Positions 48,501-58,469 of a stretch of 64,000 nt of DNA are shown in pieces; within the stretch, counting starts at the first letter, position 1, and each line of letters opens with the position of its first letter. Both the position numbers and the translations under genes were made by a program. Source of the stretch: Anastrepha obliqua (taxonomy: Eukaryota > Arthropoda > Insecta > Diptera > Tephritidae). The stretch covers positions 69,272,501-69,336,500 of the forward strand of contig NC_072896.1 of assembly GCF_027943255.1 (NCBI RefSeq). The letters are read 5' to 3'. Under the pieces are notes generated by a model. It was not told the DNA's origin. It did not search any database and saw only the letters and a program-made list of their open reading frames with translations.

Positions 48501-49233
48501 CGAATTAATCTGTAACTGGCTTCTTCCTACAATGTGTTCTATCTTTACCGCTGAAGCGTCTGCAATTCTAAATGCAGTCCACTACGCTAGGAAAACTAAA
48601 GGAAAGTTTCTAATATGCACGGATAGTAAATCATGTATGTCAGCAATAACGTCTCAGTCCAACCACAATCCAATAATTGAATCAATTAGAGACATGGTCA
48701 TCGGTGCTCCTCGAAAGATTAAGCTTACTTGGATTCCGGGTCACGCTGGAATAAAAGGAAACGACTATGCAGATTCTGCTGCAAAAAATGTTACAAGGAC
48801 ACCTACTTTAGTCTACGACATTGTAACCAAATCCGACATACTCAACCTAGTCAAACATATAAGGTACCAAGAAGATGCAAGCGATTGGAAGACATACAAA
48901 CACCATTACACAGAAATTAATGAAGACAAAAAGCGAATTACTTATACATCATCTTTACCTACAAGTGCCATGAGGGCTTTTACCAGATTAAGAATTGGAC
49001 ACACTATCATAACACATGCCCACTTACTGTCAGGTGATAGTCCTTCCAAATGTCCTTTTTGTAACCACACCGTCACTATCAATCATTTACTTACTCTCTG
49101 CCCGATCCTGCACAATTCATCAGTCAGCTATGACAACGTTGATATTATAAAACTACTTAAAACACCCTCGGATGAAAATATAATGGCAATATATAACTTC
49201 TTGAAAAACAATGACTTGTTAAAATATATTTAA
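45538..49233 (+). CDS. ORF2 polyprotein of the I-like LINE: endonuclease, RT, RNase H
   Basis: Intact 1,231-codon polyprotein that nicks target DNA and copies the element RNA in place. The apurinic-type endonuclease spans residues 1-220: WNLNG near 7, LLNETH with Glu35, GGDFNAWSP with Asp133, and GSDHFP with Asp207 and His208. Reverse transcriptase spans about 440-760: NYRPISLLP, LSLDFHRAFDRI with Asp585, NGTPQGSPLSALLF, and YADD at 675-678. RNase H spans about 965-1085: FTDGSKS with Asp971, Glu1006, CTDSKS with Asp1029, and WIPGHAGIKGNDYAD with His1069. A terminal knuckle CX2CX7HX4C lies at 1172-1188. No stop or frameshift is present and every catalytic residue is kept. The start ATG follows 97 bp after the ORF1 stop, so translation probably relies on reinitiation, as proposed for I factors. 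Confidence 0.96.
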   Translation: MISILQWNLNGYSNNYNELQLLIHEHTPTIILLNETHLPYNASVFTPKQYTGLFHNLPHINTSKKGIGILIRRGIPYKINSIQSSLPILSIEINLVGKINIICTYISPDQQFTSSDILHIIHQVHPPIIFGGDFNAWSPLWGSPKANARGKSIEDALLSSNLICLNTGAETHFSTHSSFSHIDLTMCTDSLATKCEWNVLNHLHGSDHFPIILKLSLGTISKNVKFNMKFITDHADWQKFQSLCETNNNCSAIADNPNQESARLTKIIRASANASIPKTKPVRNTKIVPWWNKEIAKLRERKQVAWYQYKRSRSLANLISFKKANALFRRSAKQSKRKCFEDFTSNINPSSSPKIIWNALNKLSGTPKNQTIRCMKGATGSIIDPKEIAELFARYYSVTSSDDSFSLQFQTAKTQILSNHDHPSHYLTSSAKQIESCISYTELEFVASTVKGKSPGLDKISYPMIRNMPKSLKLQLVNLYNKIFDTGVYPQFWKTSCVIPLLKPNKSSDEVANYRPISLLPCMGKILEKIIANRLMWYAQRNKYISSNQVAYKKGQSTTDALINLDDFICNALSSKNHISVLSLDFHRAFDRIGAHIIVRQLMKWKIGPKVLRFVTNFLTNRKLKVNVNGFLSPTLPLYNGTPQGSPLSALLFIIAFDDISRIIEKYKGIEHQIYADDVLMYSKVSDVPLVQSLFSNILADIDTWSLESGASLSLEKTHVLHICRKHKCTGITLTHNNTNIKCETQLKILGLIFDSKYTFNSHCKYIRSSLMTRLSIVKYISSKQSHIHPNTLINVVRALLLSKIDYGLPIYGNCSKSNIKMLNAPYHCAIRRSLRAFPTSPTNTILAESGLPSIPNRIIDLTRQLFAKAVDNTNPLLHKTFKRAIRKTKIPRINSAIMRCLDFATKNNILSNIKLKTIKSHPPWKINDILRPNKLLMLSKQNTPNEVFQQTFTELKSKYLSNGWKLLFTDGSKSAESTSFAVVTDTGELICNWLLPTMCSIFTAEASAILNAVHYARKTKGKFLICTDSKSCMSAITSQSNHNPIIESIRDMVIGAPRKIKLTWIPGHAGIKGNDYADSAAKNVTRTPTLVYDIVTKSDILNLVKHIRYQEDASDWKTYKHHYTEINEDKKRITYTSSLPTSAMRAFTRLRIGHTIITHAHLLSGDSPSKCPFCNHTVTINHLLTLCPILHNSSVSYDNVDIIKLLKTPSDENIMAIYNFLKNNDLLKYI

Positions 49234-49581
49234 GATACTAACACTTAGCAAATAGTTTTTACTCATATGTAACTTTAATTAAAGTGGCGGCTGAAGGCCT
49301 CGTAGCCAGTGCTGCGTTTTGATATTTATGTAATAAAATTAGTTTTGTAAATATAAATTTAATAAAATAAAAAAAAAAAAATAAATAAATTGAAAAAAGG
49401 GAAAAGGAGGAAGGAGAGGAAGAGTGACATTGGAAAGGTTAAAAATGGCGTAGAGTCTGTCAAAACACTCACTACCAGTTAATAACCGCAGCTCCATCTA
49501 TTACATAAAGTTTATATTGTATTCACAGATTGCAGAAAAAAAGATATTCTAATTTATTTAGTACCAGCAAATGCTGAATGC

Positions 49582-49884
49582 GGCCGCCGTAGCCGAATGG
49601 GTTGGTGCGTGATTACTATTCGGAATTCACAGATAGAACGTTGGTTCGAATCTCGGTGAAACCAAAATTAATAAAAACACTTTTCTAATAGCAGTCGCCC
49701 CTCAGCAGGCAATGGCAAACCTTCAAGTGTATTTCTGCCATGAAAAAGCTCCTCATAAAAATATCTGCCGTTCGGAGTCGGCTTGAAACTGTAGGTCCCT
49801 CCATTTGGGGAACAACATCAAGACGCACACCACAAATAGGAGGAGGAGCTCGCCCAAACACCCAAAAAGGGTGTATGCGCCAAT

Positions 49885-49922
<38 letters not shown>

Positions 49923-49925
49923 TTA
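49582..49925 (+). repeat. tRNA-Ser-like SINE, near full length
   Basis: Head ggccgccgtagccgaatggg carries the A-box (tagccgaatgg) and ggttcgaatctc the B-box. The central domain (agcagtcgcccctcagcagg, aacaacatcaagacg, aggaggaggagctcgcccaa) and the end tgcgccaattatatata are complete. The tail has expanded to about 60 bp of TA repeat. No clear target duplication is visible. It lies 190 bp after the I-like LINE. Confidence 0.88.
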
Positions 49926-51780
49926 TTATACGGCTTTGAGATTTCAGCAACGACATTCCAAATGAAGATTTTACCCTTTCAACGTCGAAGCGATACATAT
50001 AACATTCCGCTAACACCACTTTGGTGGATGAATCGAGTATGAATGTATTGCCGTAATCGTCATGTGCAATGACCTAACCGCTCATAACTTTTTACTGAAT
50101 ATAAATGACAGATCATACAAAGCTCGAGTAAATGATTGAGTATACACAAAATCTAGGTATCCATTGCGGCTTTCTGCTACCTATCATAAATCTTGAAATC
50201 CGGTATATAGTCTTTCCTCTGCTTTTTGAATAAGAGAAGCCAAGTAACGCTTTCCTGGCCCACAAAATAGCTCGGGTTCTATATATAGAGAGGCCAGCCC
50301 TTTCCTGGCGAATTTGTTAACCACTATTATATTAAAAGGCCAAAAATTTAAATAGCAACCCTCATATCAATAATTTTGCAATGTTCAGTATCAATATCTG
50401 AATGTGTTTACTCAGCTGTGCCCGTGCCATAATCACATCTCTTTTTTAAATAATAGTACAGTTTCGTATATATTTTTAATTTATATTACTTTCTTTTAAG
50501 CACTCAAAATCCCCACAATACGCCCACAAGTGCAAAAAAAGCATCGTCCGGGTATTATGTAACTACATATCACCCTCCTTCTCTCTCTTTAAATCCGGCC
50601 CACAAATTCATCATTAAAATAACAATCCAAGACTGATGATGATGTGTTGCCAATGTGATGCAATCAGCCGTTCCTTGTTGCACGTACTTAAGTAAGTTCA
50701 CCCACAGAAACACAAACACAGCACGCAGAGCTACTTCAAGCGTTCGCGAATGCCAATACATAGTACGAGTAGTACATAGCAACTGTATCGATGATATATC
50801 GATGCGGACGCACATCCATCAATAATAATTACCGTCAGCATGCAGCTCAATATCCGCCATTGGCCCTTAATGATACAACAGTTGCTGAGTTGAAAATGTG
50901 AAAGAGATACTTTTAGTATGTGCAAGCAGAAGTAATGGCCAATGGCACTAAGTAAGCCTTGGGAGATGAGTTTAAATATAAAGTGTATGTATGTATAAAT
51001 AATATATAATATAAAGCCAGTTATAATTGAGCTGGTGGCATGAAATGAAAGTATATTCCTTGTTATTATTGCGCTTACGTATACATAGCGCAGCGCACTT
51101 ACAATAACAACCAACTAACCGCTTCATTTGCTGCAAAGCAAAGTTCAGTTAAGCATCACTCATACGCAGTGTACGCCAGCGCGGTTATTTAGTGCTGTTG
51201 ATTTGAAATTTAATTGTGAGATTGTTTGCTAAACTTATTGCTTTTGATCATATTACGAGTTCTGTTAATTATTTATGTTTTCCACTCACAGCACACACAC
51301 ACATAAGCATATTGGTGAATACATAGATACTCGATCCTTATATTAGCAGCTCGCTTTAATTAGTGTTACGTGTACGCCCGGTCGGATGCAATGCGCTTGC
51401 GGTTGCATCTTATTACCGTTGAAGTCTATTTATGTTCAAGTGTGTGCATATCTCTTACTTGTTGAAAATATGTTTCGAAATACAGCTTTTGGCAAATACA
51501 GCTTCAAATGATGATAATATTTGAAATAATCCATGTGTGAATCGAATATTGAATTTAGGCGGTACAGTATAAGACAAATTCACATATATCCTCGTATCAT
51601 TAATTGCATTATCAATGCTGGATTTGACTTGACTTTAATTTAACTATTTTAATCAATTGGTTGTTTCCATAAATACAACAAAAACATATTTCTTTATCGG
51701 TTTAATTAGTAGGTTAGTTCTTATGTTCTTTACTTTGAAAATAAAATTTATATATACGGAATGGTTTCGTATAACTAGTA
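49926..51780. other. Apparently unique non-coding DNA
   Basis: No gene is supported. The stretch 50480-51450 is of relatively high complexity with no transposon wording. The frames at 50570-50815 and 50731-51114 have no motif. Confidence 0.35.
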
Positions 51781-51880
51781 CAGGGTGGGCCATATAGCGT
51801 TTGTTTTTTGAACCACCTATATTTTTGAGAATGGTAACACAAATGACATGTCAAATGTGTTCATAATTTATTTAAAGTAA
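51781..51880 (+). mobile_element. Solo 5' end of the rosa-like DD41D transposon
   Basis: Begins cagggtgggccatatagcgt directly after TA (51779-51780) and follows copy 1 (12208) for about 90 bp through gaatggtaacacaaatgaca. It then diverges at about 51880, before the transposase start codon. No right end is found within the next 2 kb. It is a truncated third member of the family. Confidence 0.85.
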
Positions 51881-52399
51881 CTTACAGAGTACATATTTTT
51901 TCCTATAGGGAGTAGTTCTAAACTCTGAAATCTGTACTTTATTGCGCTAAGGCAGGGTGTCAAAATGAGCACGGATTTTGTAATATACTTTCTCACGTTC
52001 AAGAATATTTTGGGCATCTTTTTGTTTTCATTACAAACTTCATTATCAAATTTGATTTGAAACCATATTTGCTTACTTAATTTCTCTAAAGCAACAATGA
52101 GATGCCTACCAGTTTTTTTCCAGAATTGTGTAGTTTTTTAAAGCCTTTCCAAGGTTTCAAAAGCCTTTAATCTCTTTTCGGTCTTTTTACTTAACCTCAT
52201 CTTCTACTTCATTCTTTTATGTAAATATAATAAACATAAATTTTTATATAAATAATGATTGAGTGAAATATTTGATCCTTTAGAGTTGCAACGCCATACA
52301 TCAATAATTTTGGCATACTTACTTAGGAGAGGACACCTCCTAACACCTAAGATTAACTAAAAAAAACATTTTGAAAACAAAACAGCTGCAGCAAAAAAT
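51881..52399. other. No feature seen
   Basis: AT-rich sequence after the solo transposon end; no coding motif recognised. Confidence 0.35.
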
Positions 52400-52780
52400 T
52401 GTATTAATGCTTCGTGGAAATATCTTTTAAAAAGGAAAGAAATTTCAATTCAAGCTAACTGGAAACTTTTTCGTGCATTTTGTTATTCAATACAGTCATA
52501 CGCAGCACAGGAATTCTGCAAAAGTATTTTCTACCCAAAATAAAACTTGCTCGATGTGCAATTTACGCAAACTTGAAGAGATAGCATATTTCCTGGTGAT
52601 CTGCCCAATATTAAGACAATATAGAAAATCATTGTGTTTTTGGAAAATTTACATTAAATTTTCACAACTGATTCAGATCCTCAATGAAGAAAATGATCAT
52701 TGGGAGAAGCTGTAACATTTTATTGAATATGCCTTTAGAGACAGGGACTACTTAGTAACAGAGTTTAACTGGTTTTAAAA
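52400..52780 (+). pseudogene. LINE C-terminal zinc-knuckle fragment
   Basis: The open piece 52473-52715 reads KTCSMCNLRKLEEIAYFLVI, then CPILRQYRKSL. This is the CX2C...CP block that closes RNase H-bearing LINE proteins; Tyr stands where the usual His lies (AYFL for AHFL). It continues FSQLIQILNEENDHWEKL and, past one stop, HFIEYAFRDRDYLVTEFNWF to the natural end near 52777. Nothing of the RT or RNase H domains remains. It is a 5'-truncated tail, distinct from the I-like ORF2 end. Confidence 0.7.
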
Positions 52781-54545
52781 ACCGAAAACCGGATATTTGT
52801 TTTGCACAAAAAACAAAGCAACTGACGGCTCATCCCATTGTTGTTAAATTTTTGTAAATATTTTTTTCTTAATATTAGAATAAGTAGTTATCAAAATTTT
52901 ATATATTCTCCTTTTATTTATAGTAAATACTACAACTACTACTAATTATCTTCTCACCAGCATTCTACCGCAAATACTGTGCATAAAAAACTTTTTGTAT
53001 TTTACACCATAAGTATGGTCTTGATTTTGTATACATACCTAAATATTAAGTTCCAGTACTTCACCATAAATATTTCCAGAGATATGTTATAAAAAACTCA
53101 ATTTGTAATATATGTTAATTGTGATTCCTCTTTGCCCAATCGAGATAAAAACTATGCTATTTTTTGACTTGCGAAAAATCACTTTTTGACTTATGCAAAA
53201 TTGCATGTTGGTATTTATATTAGTAAGAATTTCCTCCCACCACCGAAATAACTATAATTAATCACCATACAATTAAAAAGCACTTACAATGAGGAATATC
53301 AACATTTTATGTTTTTAAAATATATGACATGTATGTATTAGCTTGTAAGAGCCATTTTGCAGGATACTGATATCATCTCTTCATCTTTATGCTGCTCATA
53401 AGACTCAACAGTATCCTGAAATATAAAATAAATTACAAAATAATTCTTGAATTTTTCATTTGCTCAGTAATGCTCTCAACTATGTATATCCAGGTCCTAT
53501 ACTACCACAGAAGGTATAAAAAATGTCAAAAAGCGCCCCGGTTTATGTTTAAAAATGAACTCCAAACACACAACCTCAGCCGCGTGCCAAGGAAATCCAT
53601 CAAGTCTATGCCAGTGTAAATACTTAAATGAGATCTTATTTGAAACTGCTTACACATATGCGCATATATATACATCTCCTTCTGCCCTCTATGTGTGTAT
53701 ATGACTGCACTTTGGCTACTCAAGTACCAATAAACCGCAACAAATTACCAATATTTGCAACATCAACATAACAGCATTGCAAAGCGATAAAGTTGATGTG
53801 GAAAAGAAGAAGAAAAAGAGCATAAAAGCAAACTTTTCGATAAATGCGCAATGTACACAGCAAGAAATGAAGCGAAAACTAAATAAACAGACAGCGAATT
53901 GGTAAATTACATGTTGTCAATTGCAGTCCGAACAACAACAGCAACAACTACAAACTTAACAGCTACGACAACGACAACAACAATACAGAACGTAATCCGA
54001 CTGCAACAAGTAATGCATTGTTGAGTCCACTACCAGAGAGCGGCAGCCACAAAAATGCAACTCAGAGCCAAGCCTGCATGACGCCTTAGGAACCCCAGTA
54101 GAGTGGAAGTTTATGAGGAAGAGCGTATTGAGTGCAGAGGTTCTAACGAGAAGGCAATGACAGCAGGATATATGGCATTCTACTACTGCTTCATCAATAC
54201 ATCCGATTTGATGCTTATACAAATAGACAAGCGGCAAAGCATATTTGAGCGGATGGAGAATGCGGCAAACTGTGCAGAAATGTACACAAACACACACGCA
54301 CGTAGAATTTTGAGAGCGAGTGGAGAAAAGGCTGTAGAATGCTGTACTCGTAGAAGTTGGAAAGGCTGGTACCTTGTTTGAGAGTGACGAATTGGACTAC
54401 AAGTAAACATTCAACTTTACTTACTACGCAGGAATATGCAAACACAGTACTGGACAAAAGTTTTCGGTTATATACTGGTGTGAAAAAATATGTGAAAAGT
54501 ACATGTGATGGTCTAGACTCTAAAAGGGTCCGCGCATTGAAAATA
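52781..54545. other. Non-genic, with CAA/CAG-rich patch
   Basis: Bases 53930-54000 are CAA/CAG/ACG-rich (opa-like) and 53560-54545 is of higher complexity, possibly host DNA. Frames at 54103-54548 overlap on both strands and have no domain. No gene is supported. Confidence 0.35.
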
Positions 54546-54714
54546 TAAAAAATAATAAAATTTTGTATTGGATGTTTGGCGGAGCTCTTTCACCGATTTG
54601 TAGAGTGCGTTTTAATGTTGTTCCACAAATGGAGGTTTCTTCTATAGAAATACTCTTGGAGTTTTGCCATCACATGCCGACATGAGCCCACTCGGCTACA
54701 GCGGCCGCCGAAAC
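54546..54714 (-). repeat. SINE copy with internal deletion, reversed
   Basis: On the minus strand the head ggcggccgctgtagccgagt is followed after a deletion by atggcaaaactccaagagta, then ctccatttgtggaacaacat and aaagagctccgccaaacatcc. The B-box region is gone. It abuts a LINE fragment at about 54720. Confidence 0.8.
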
Positions 54715-54734
54715 ATGAGGAAAATATTATCACA

Positions 54735-55008
54735 AGTTGAAAAGACTTATTATTTTTCTGTTGTTATTTTCGCCGCTATTATGGCTACTTGTAGCAAATG
54801 AACTGCTCAAGAAATTTGACGGAGGGACACCAAAACTAGTGGCATATGCAGATGACATAGCTATAGTAATAACGGGAAAATATCTGGACACCATCAGTAA
54901 TATGATGAACAACACACTTAAAACGGTACACCAATGGACATCTCGAGCAGGGCTAGGGATAAACGCGGAAAAAACAGACATCCGAAATCTCCAACGCGAT
55001 CAAATCTG
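54735..55008 (+). pseudogene. LINE reverse transcriptase active-site fragment
   Basis: One open piece (54737-55009, 90 codons) reads LWLLVANELLKKFDGG, then TPKLVAYADDIAIVITGKYL with the catalytic YADD, then TLKTVHQWTSRAGLGINAEK. That is the palm domain and the start of the thumb. The usual 'PQGGVLSPLLW' motif in front has degraded into a hydrophobic run, and the sequence stops after 'EKT'. The wording is typical of the R1-like group in insects and unlike the YADD region of the I-like ORF2. Confidence 0.85.
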
Positions 55009-56568
55009 ACTGACTATGATATTATTGTAGTAGTAATGAATTTTTCGCAGGCACTATTTGCAAATAGTGGTAAAAGAATTTTTCTAAAAAAAGCATTGCC
55101 GTGAAATATTGAATTATTTTGAATATATTTTATTTATTTATAATTAAATGCTGCATATGATTTTATTCTATAATTTATTTTTATTATATTTCCTATTTGT
55201 GTTTGTATTTTTATGTTGCTTATGATATCTCTCTTTACCAGAAAGTGATCTTTGTTGCATTTCCTTTGTTTTCTATTTGCATGCTGTGATGGCGAAAACT
55301 TTTGTCGACCAATGTATATGCATATTTGTGTGATTTTGTTGGGCATACATTTCGCAAAGGAATCAAAAGTACTTTCGGAATTGAATCGCCACAAGCAAGC
55401 AATACTCTCACATACGCGCACACATATACTAAGCGAGTAATACAAAGACATGCCATTTTTTATACAACATAGACTCATTCCATTTTTTCACTTGCCCATC
55501 TGCTCATTCTGCCATCCTGTCACCAGATGTGCACCAATGCAGCTATGCCTGCAGCGGCTGCTTGCTTAAGTGTCCTTTATGCGTATTAAGTCAAACATCA
55601 GAAAACACAAATTCCAATGCAAACAAACCTGATGTCCGCTTGTGCTGACGTACATCCTTCCATTCCCAAGCGCTTCTTTAGTCTCTTCCAAAGTATTGAT
55701 GAGGGTGTACTTGTACGTGTACACGTGTATGCCACACGCTTATGCTGAGTATGCGTATTTACCTCTGAGTAGTGTTTGTGCAGATATGCTCTTCTTATTC
55801 TACTCCATATCCCTTGTCATGTCCCTTGCTCCCGCTGCACGTCTGGCACTTGTGTTTGTGTTGCATTCCAATTTGTTATAAATTCCTACATTATTGGCAT
55901 CACTGTTAACGTTGAGGTGCTGCCAGCTACTGCAGTTGACGTTGTGTTATTCTCGTCTTTTTTGTGCTTTTTTGGTTTTTTTTTTCTTTCCAACTGCACT
56001 TCTGTTTGACTTCTAACAAAAGCAGTTGATGTGAAATATTCAATTGTGTTTGCTTATATGGTACGTTAGAATTTCTAGTAGGTCCACTGAGCTCAAAAGA
56101 GGTCAGTTTAACACGATGAAAAGAATATGTATATAATGTTGAATTGGAAATTATATTAATAAAAGTTAGGAATGCCTAGAAAAACAGAAAATTTGTTTTT
56201 GTTTATTTTTCAAGTGTTGCTGATAGAACGACTGCATATTCGCATTCAGCTTGTTTGAGAAAATGCACTATTAATCTATAATACCCTGCTTAGTGGCATG
56301 CAACCCATCTTTTGAAAAATTCAGAATCCATAAAATAAAGTATAAGCATTTAGCGAACAAACTCAAGGTATTAAAAAAATGTACTTAATTTATTTTAAAA
56401 AATTCTACAAATAACAGCGATTGTGTGATAAAAATAAACTCTTGTAGTTATTCAGCAAAAATTTCATATGTACGTGAAACCATGGATTTTATGTAGTAAT
56501 TCTACATACTCTGCCTTAAATTCCTCATTACTTTCGTTTTCTTAACTTTTTAGAATTTAAATTTAAAA
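55009..56568. other. Apparently unique non-coding DNA
   Basis: No gene is supported. Frames at 55134-55478, 55235-55456, 55642-55881 and 55776-56009 overlap one another in different frames or strands and contain no family motif. Confidence 0.35.
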
Positions 56569-56847
56569 GGCGTTCCTGCGTGACTACTATTCGGACTTCG
56601 GAGAACGTAGGTTCGAGTCACTGTGAAACACCAAATTAAAGACAAAGTTTTTTCTAATAGCGGTCGCCTTTAGGCAGGCAATGACAAACCACCGCGTGTA
56701 ATTCTACCATGAAAAAGCTCCTCATAAAAAAATATCTGCCGTTCGCCTTAAAACTGTAGATCCTTCCATTTGTGAAACAACATCAAGACGCACATTACAA
56801 ACAGGAGGAAGAGCTCGGACAAACACCCGAGAAGGCTGTAAGCGTCT
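56569..56847 (+). repeat. tRNA-Ser-like SINE, diverged copy
   Basis: The head is shortened (cgttcctgcgtgactactat) and lacks the A-box, but gaacgtaggttcgagtca keeps the B-box. The central domain (taatagcggtcgcc, aacaacatcaagacgcacat, aggaggaagagctcggacaa) is complete. The end gaaggctgtaagcgtct lacks the TA tail and runs directly into LINE sequence at 56848. Confidence 0.82.
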
Positions 56848-58115
56848 ATCTGTTGAAGACATCAAAGATCTAAGTGTTGTTTTTGATTCACGTTTTACAT
56901 TTCTTAATCATATAGATTTTATTCTATCTAAAGCGTACTCTATACTTGGTTTTATAAAAAGGAATAGCTTGCACTTTGCAGATCCTTGTACCTTTAAGTT
57001 ACTATAAACAACATAGGTTCGATCTGCATTAGGCTATGCCGTGTTTATTAGGAGACCTTACCACCAATTCTCTATCGACAAAATTGAATGAGTTTCAAAA
57101 GTGTTTTTTTAGTATGTTCTCTCTCCTGAATTTCTTTGATATTGTCCCGTCATATAAACCTCGGATAGTTATTATTAATCTTAAACAGCTTCTCTTCTTC
57201 TTCTTAATTGGCGCGATAACCGCTTACGCGATTTTGGCCGAGTTTAACAAAGCGCGCCAGTCGTTTCTTTCTCGTGCTAACCGGCGTCAGTTGGACACAC
57301 CAAGTGAAGCCAAGTCCTTCTCCACCTGATCTTTCCAACGCAGAGGAGGCCTTCTTCTTCCTCTACTACCACCAATTGGTACCGCATCGAATGCTTTCAG
57401 AGCCGGAGCGTTTGTATCCATTCGGACGACATGACCCAGCCAACGTAGCCGCTGGATCTTTATTCGCTGCGCTGTCGTCGTAAAGCTCATATAGCTCATC
57501 GTTCCATCGTCTGCGATATTCACCGTTGCCAACGTGCAAAGGTCCAAAAATCTTACGCAGAATCTTTCTCTCGAACACTCCAAGCGTCGCTTCATCGGAT
57601 GTTGTCATCGTCGAAGCTTCTGCGCCATACGTTAGGACGGGCATGATGAGAGTCTTGTAGAGTGTTAGTTTTGTTCGTCGAGAGAGGACTTTACTACTCA
57701 GTTGCCTACTTAGTCCAAAGTAGCACTTGTTGGCAAGAGAGATTCTACGTTGGATTTCCAGGCTGACATTGTTATCGGTGTTAATGCTGGTTCCTAAATA
57801 AACGAAGTCTTTTACAACCTCGAAATTATAACTGTCAACAGTGACGTGAGTGCCGATACGCGAGTGCGGCTAGAAAGTAGAAAATAGATTTGATCGTTGT
57901 CTTTTTGTTTGATATTATCAGGATTAAATTGACTGCTCCTCTCGTTTAGAAATGATTAACTTTTTGGCTCCTACCTGGTCCTTACGTAATTAATGTCTAT
58001 TCCATTTGAATACGTTCATAAGAAATGCTACTATTGCTCTCACTCTTCATAAACTCAATGAGATTTCGAATTTTGAACTGAATTTGAATTTACTTTATCT
58101 AAACTACGAAACCAC
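56848..58115 (+). mobile_element. Jockey-like LINE C-terminus, split by another LINE
   Basis: Two plus-strand pieces of one LINE. The left (56848-57191) reads VEDIKDLSVVFDSRFTFLNH, KAYSILGFIKRNSLHFADPC, then degenerate VRSALGYAVF and HQFSIDKIE. The right (about 57870-58110) continues in the expected order: ENRFDRCLFV, INFLAPTWSLRN and ALTLHKLNEISNFELNLNLL. Between them lies the reversed RTE-like element. The joined order matches the end of Jockey/CR1-like proteins, including the final 'N....FDF' region. Stops and frameshifts make both halves dead. The left half is close in wording to the fragment at 22930-23770. Confidence 0.78.
57191..57870 (-). pseudogene. RTE-like LINE C-terminal half, inserted in a Jockey-like LINE
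   Basis: Minus strand from 57860: VKDFVYLGTSINTDNNVSLE, then RRTKLTLYKTLIMPVLTYGA, VFERKILRKIFGP and RRRWNDELYELYDD. After a single frameshift near 57480 come KIQRLRWLGHVVRMDTNAPA, GGSRGRRRPPLRWKDQVEKD and LASLGVSN. The element ends cgtaagcggttatcgcgcca followed by a short AAG repeat (inverted, 57191-57206), the same end as the copy at 32290. It is 5'-truncated: the YADD domain is missing and the thumb onwards is kept. Only one frameshift is seen, so it is fairly young. RTE-like is a tentative clade call. Confidence 0.85.
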
Positions 58116-58469
58116 TCAATGAAACCGGTAACTTTTTGATGCCAATATTTTTGTAATATTAATTTTTTTTTATTAAATTTACTTTTTTAGTAAGTAGTCA
58201 GTAAGAACAATTGTTTATTGATTTCATTAAAAATAAAAAAGTTAAAAAAATCCATATTGGTTTACTAAACTAAACATCTCTTGTTCGGCTTCTGCAGTGT
58301 ACGAGCAAATTGCTAGTATGAGAGCGGATTTTCCGAAGAGAGCGGATACAAACAGTGTGTTTCCCAAAACAGAGTGGCCTGCAAAATTTTAAAGAAAAAG
58401 TTTTTAAAGCTTTACCTTTTGTTTTTAGTTCAGTACCGTTAATGGTTAATTGCCGTCTACGCTCCATTC

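Larger units (their letters stand above)
43907..49395 (+). mobile_element. Full-length I-clade-like LINE with 12 bp target duplications
   Basis: The 12 bp aataaattgaaa occurs at 43907-43918 and 49384-49395. Between them the element spans 43919-49383 (5,465 bp). It begins cagtcatcgactaac, comparable to the CAGT start of the Drosophila I factor. It has about 170 bp of 5' leader, two ORFs separated by 97 bp, and a short 3' UTR ending in an A-rich TAAA-type tail without a long poly(A). Size, two-ORF plan, RNase H domain in ORF2, three zinc knuckles in ORF1 and the simple-repeat tail all fit the I clade. The leader probably holds an internal promoter, as in I factors (family knowledge). This is the only intact-looking element in the window. 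Confidence 0.92.

Noticed and set aside
49740..50042. 100-codon open frame over the SINE and its TA tail
   Set aside because: It is a reading of SINE sequence and a TA microsatellite (repeated Tyr-Ile); equivalent frames appear in the copy at 22172-22381.
57865..57880. Target-site duplication of the RTE-like insertion
   Set aside because: The flanking words (aaacagctt and gcggctaga) are not convincingly alike, so I do not claim one.
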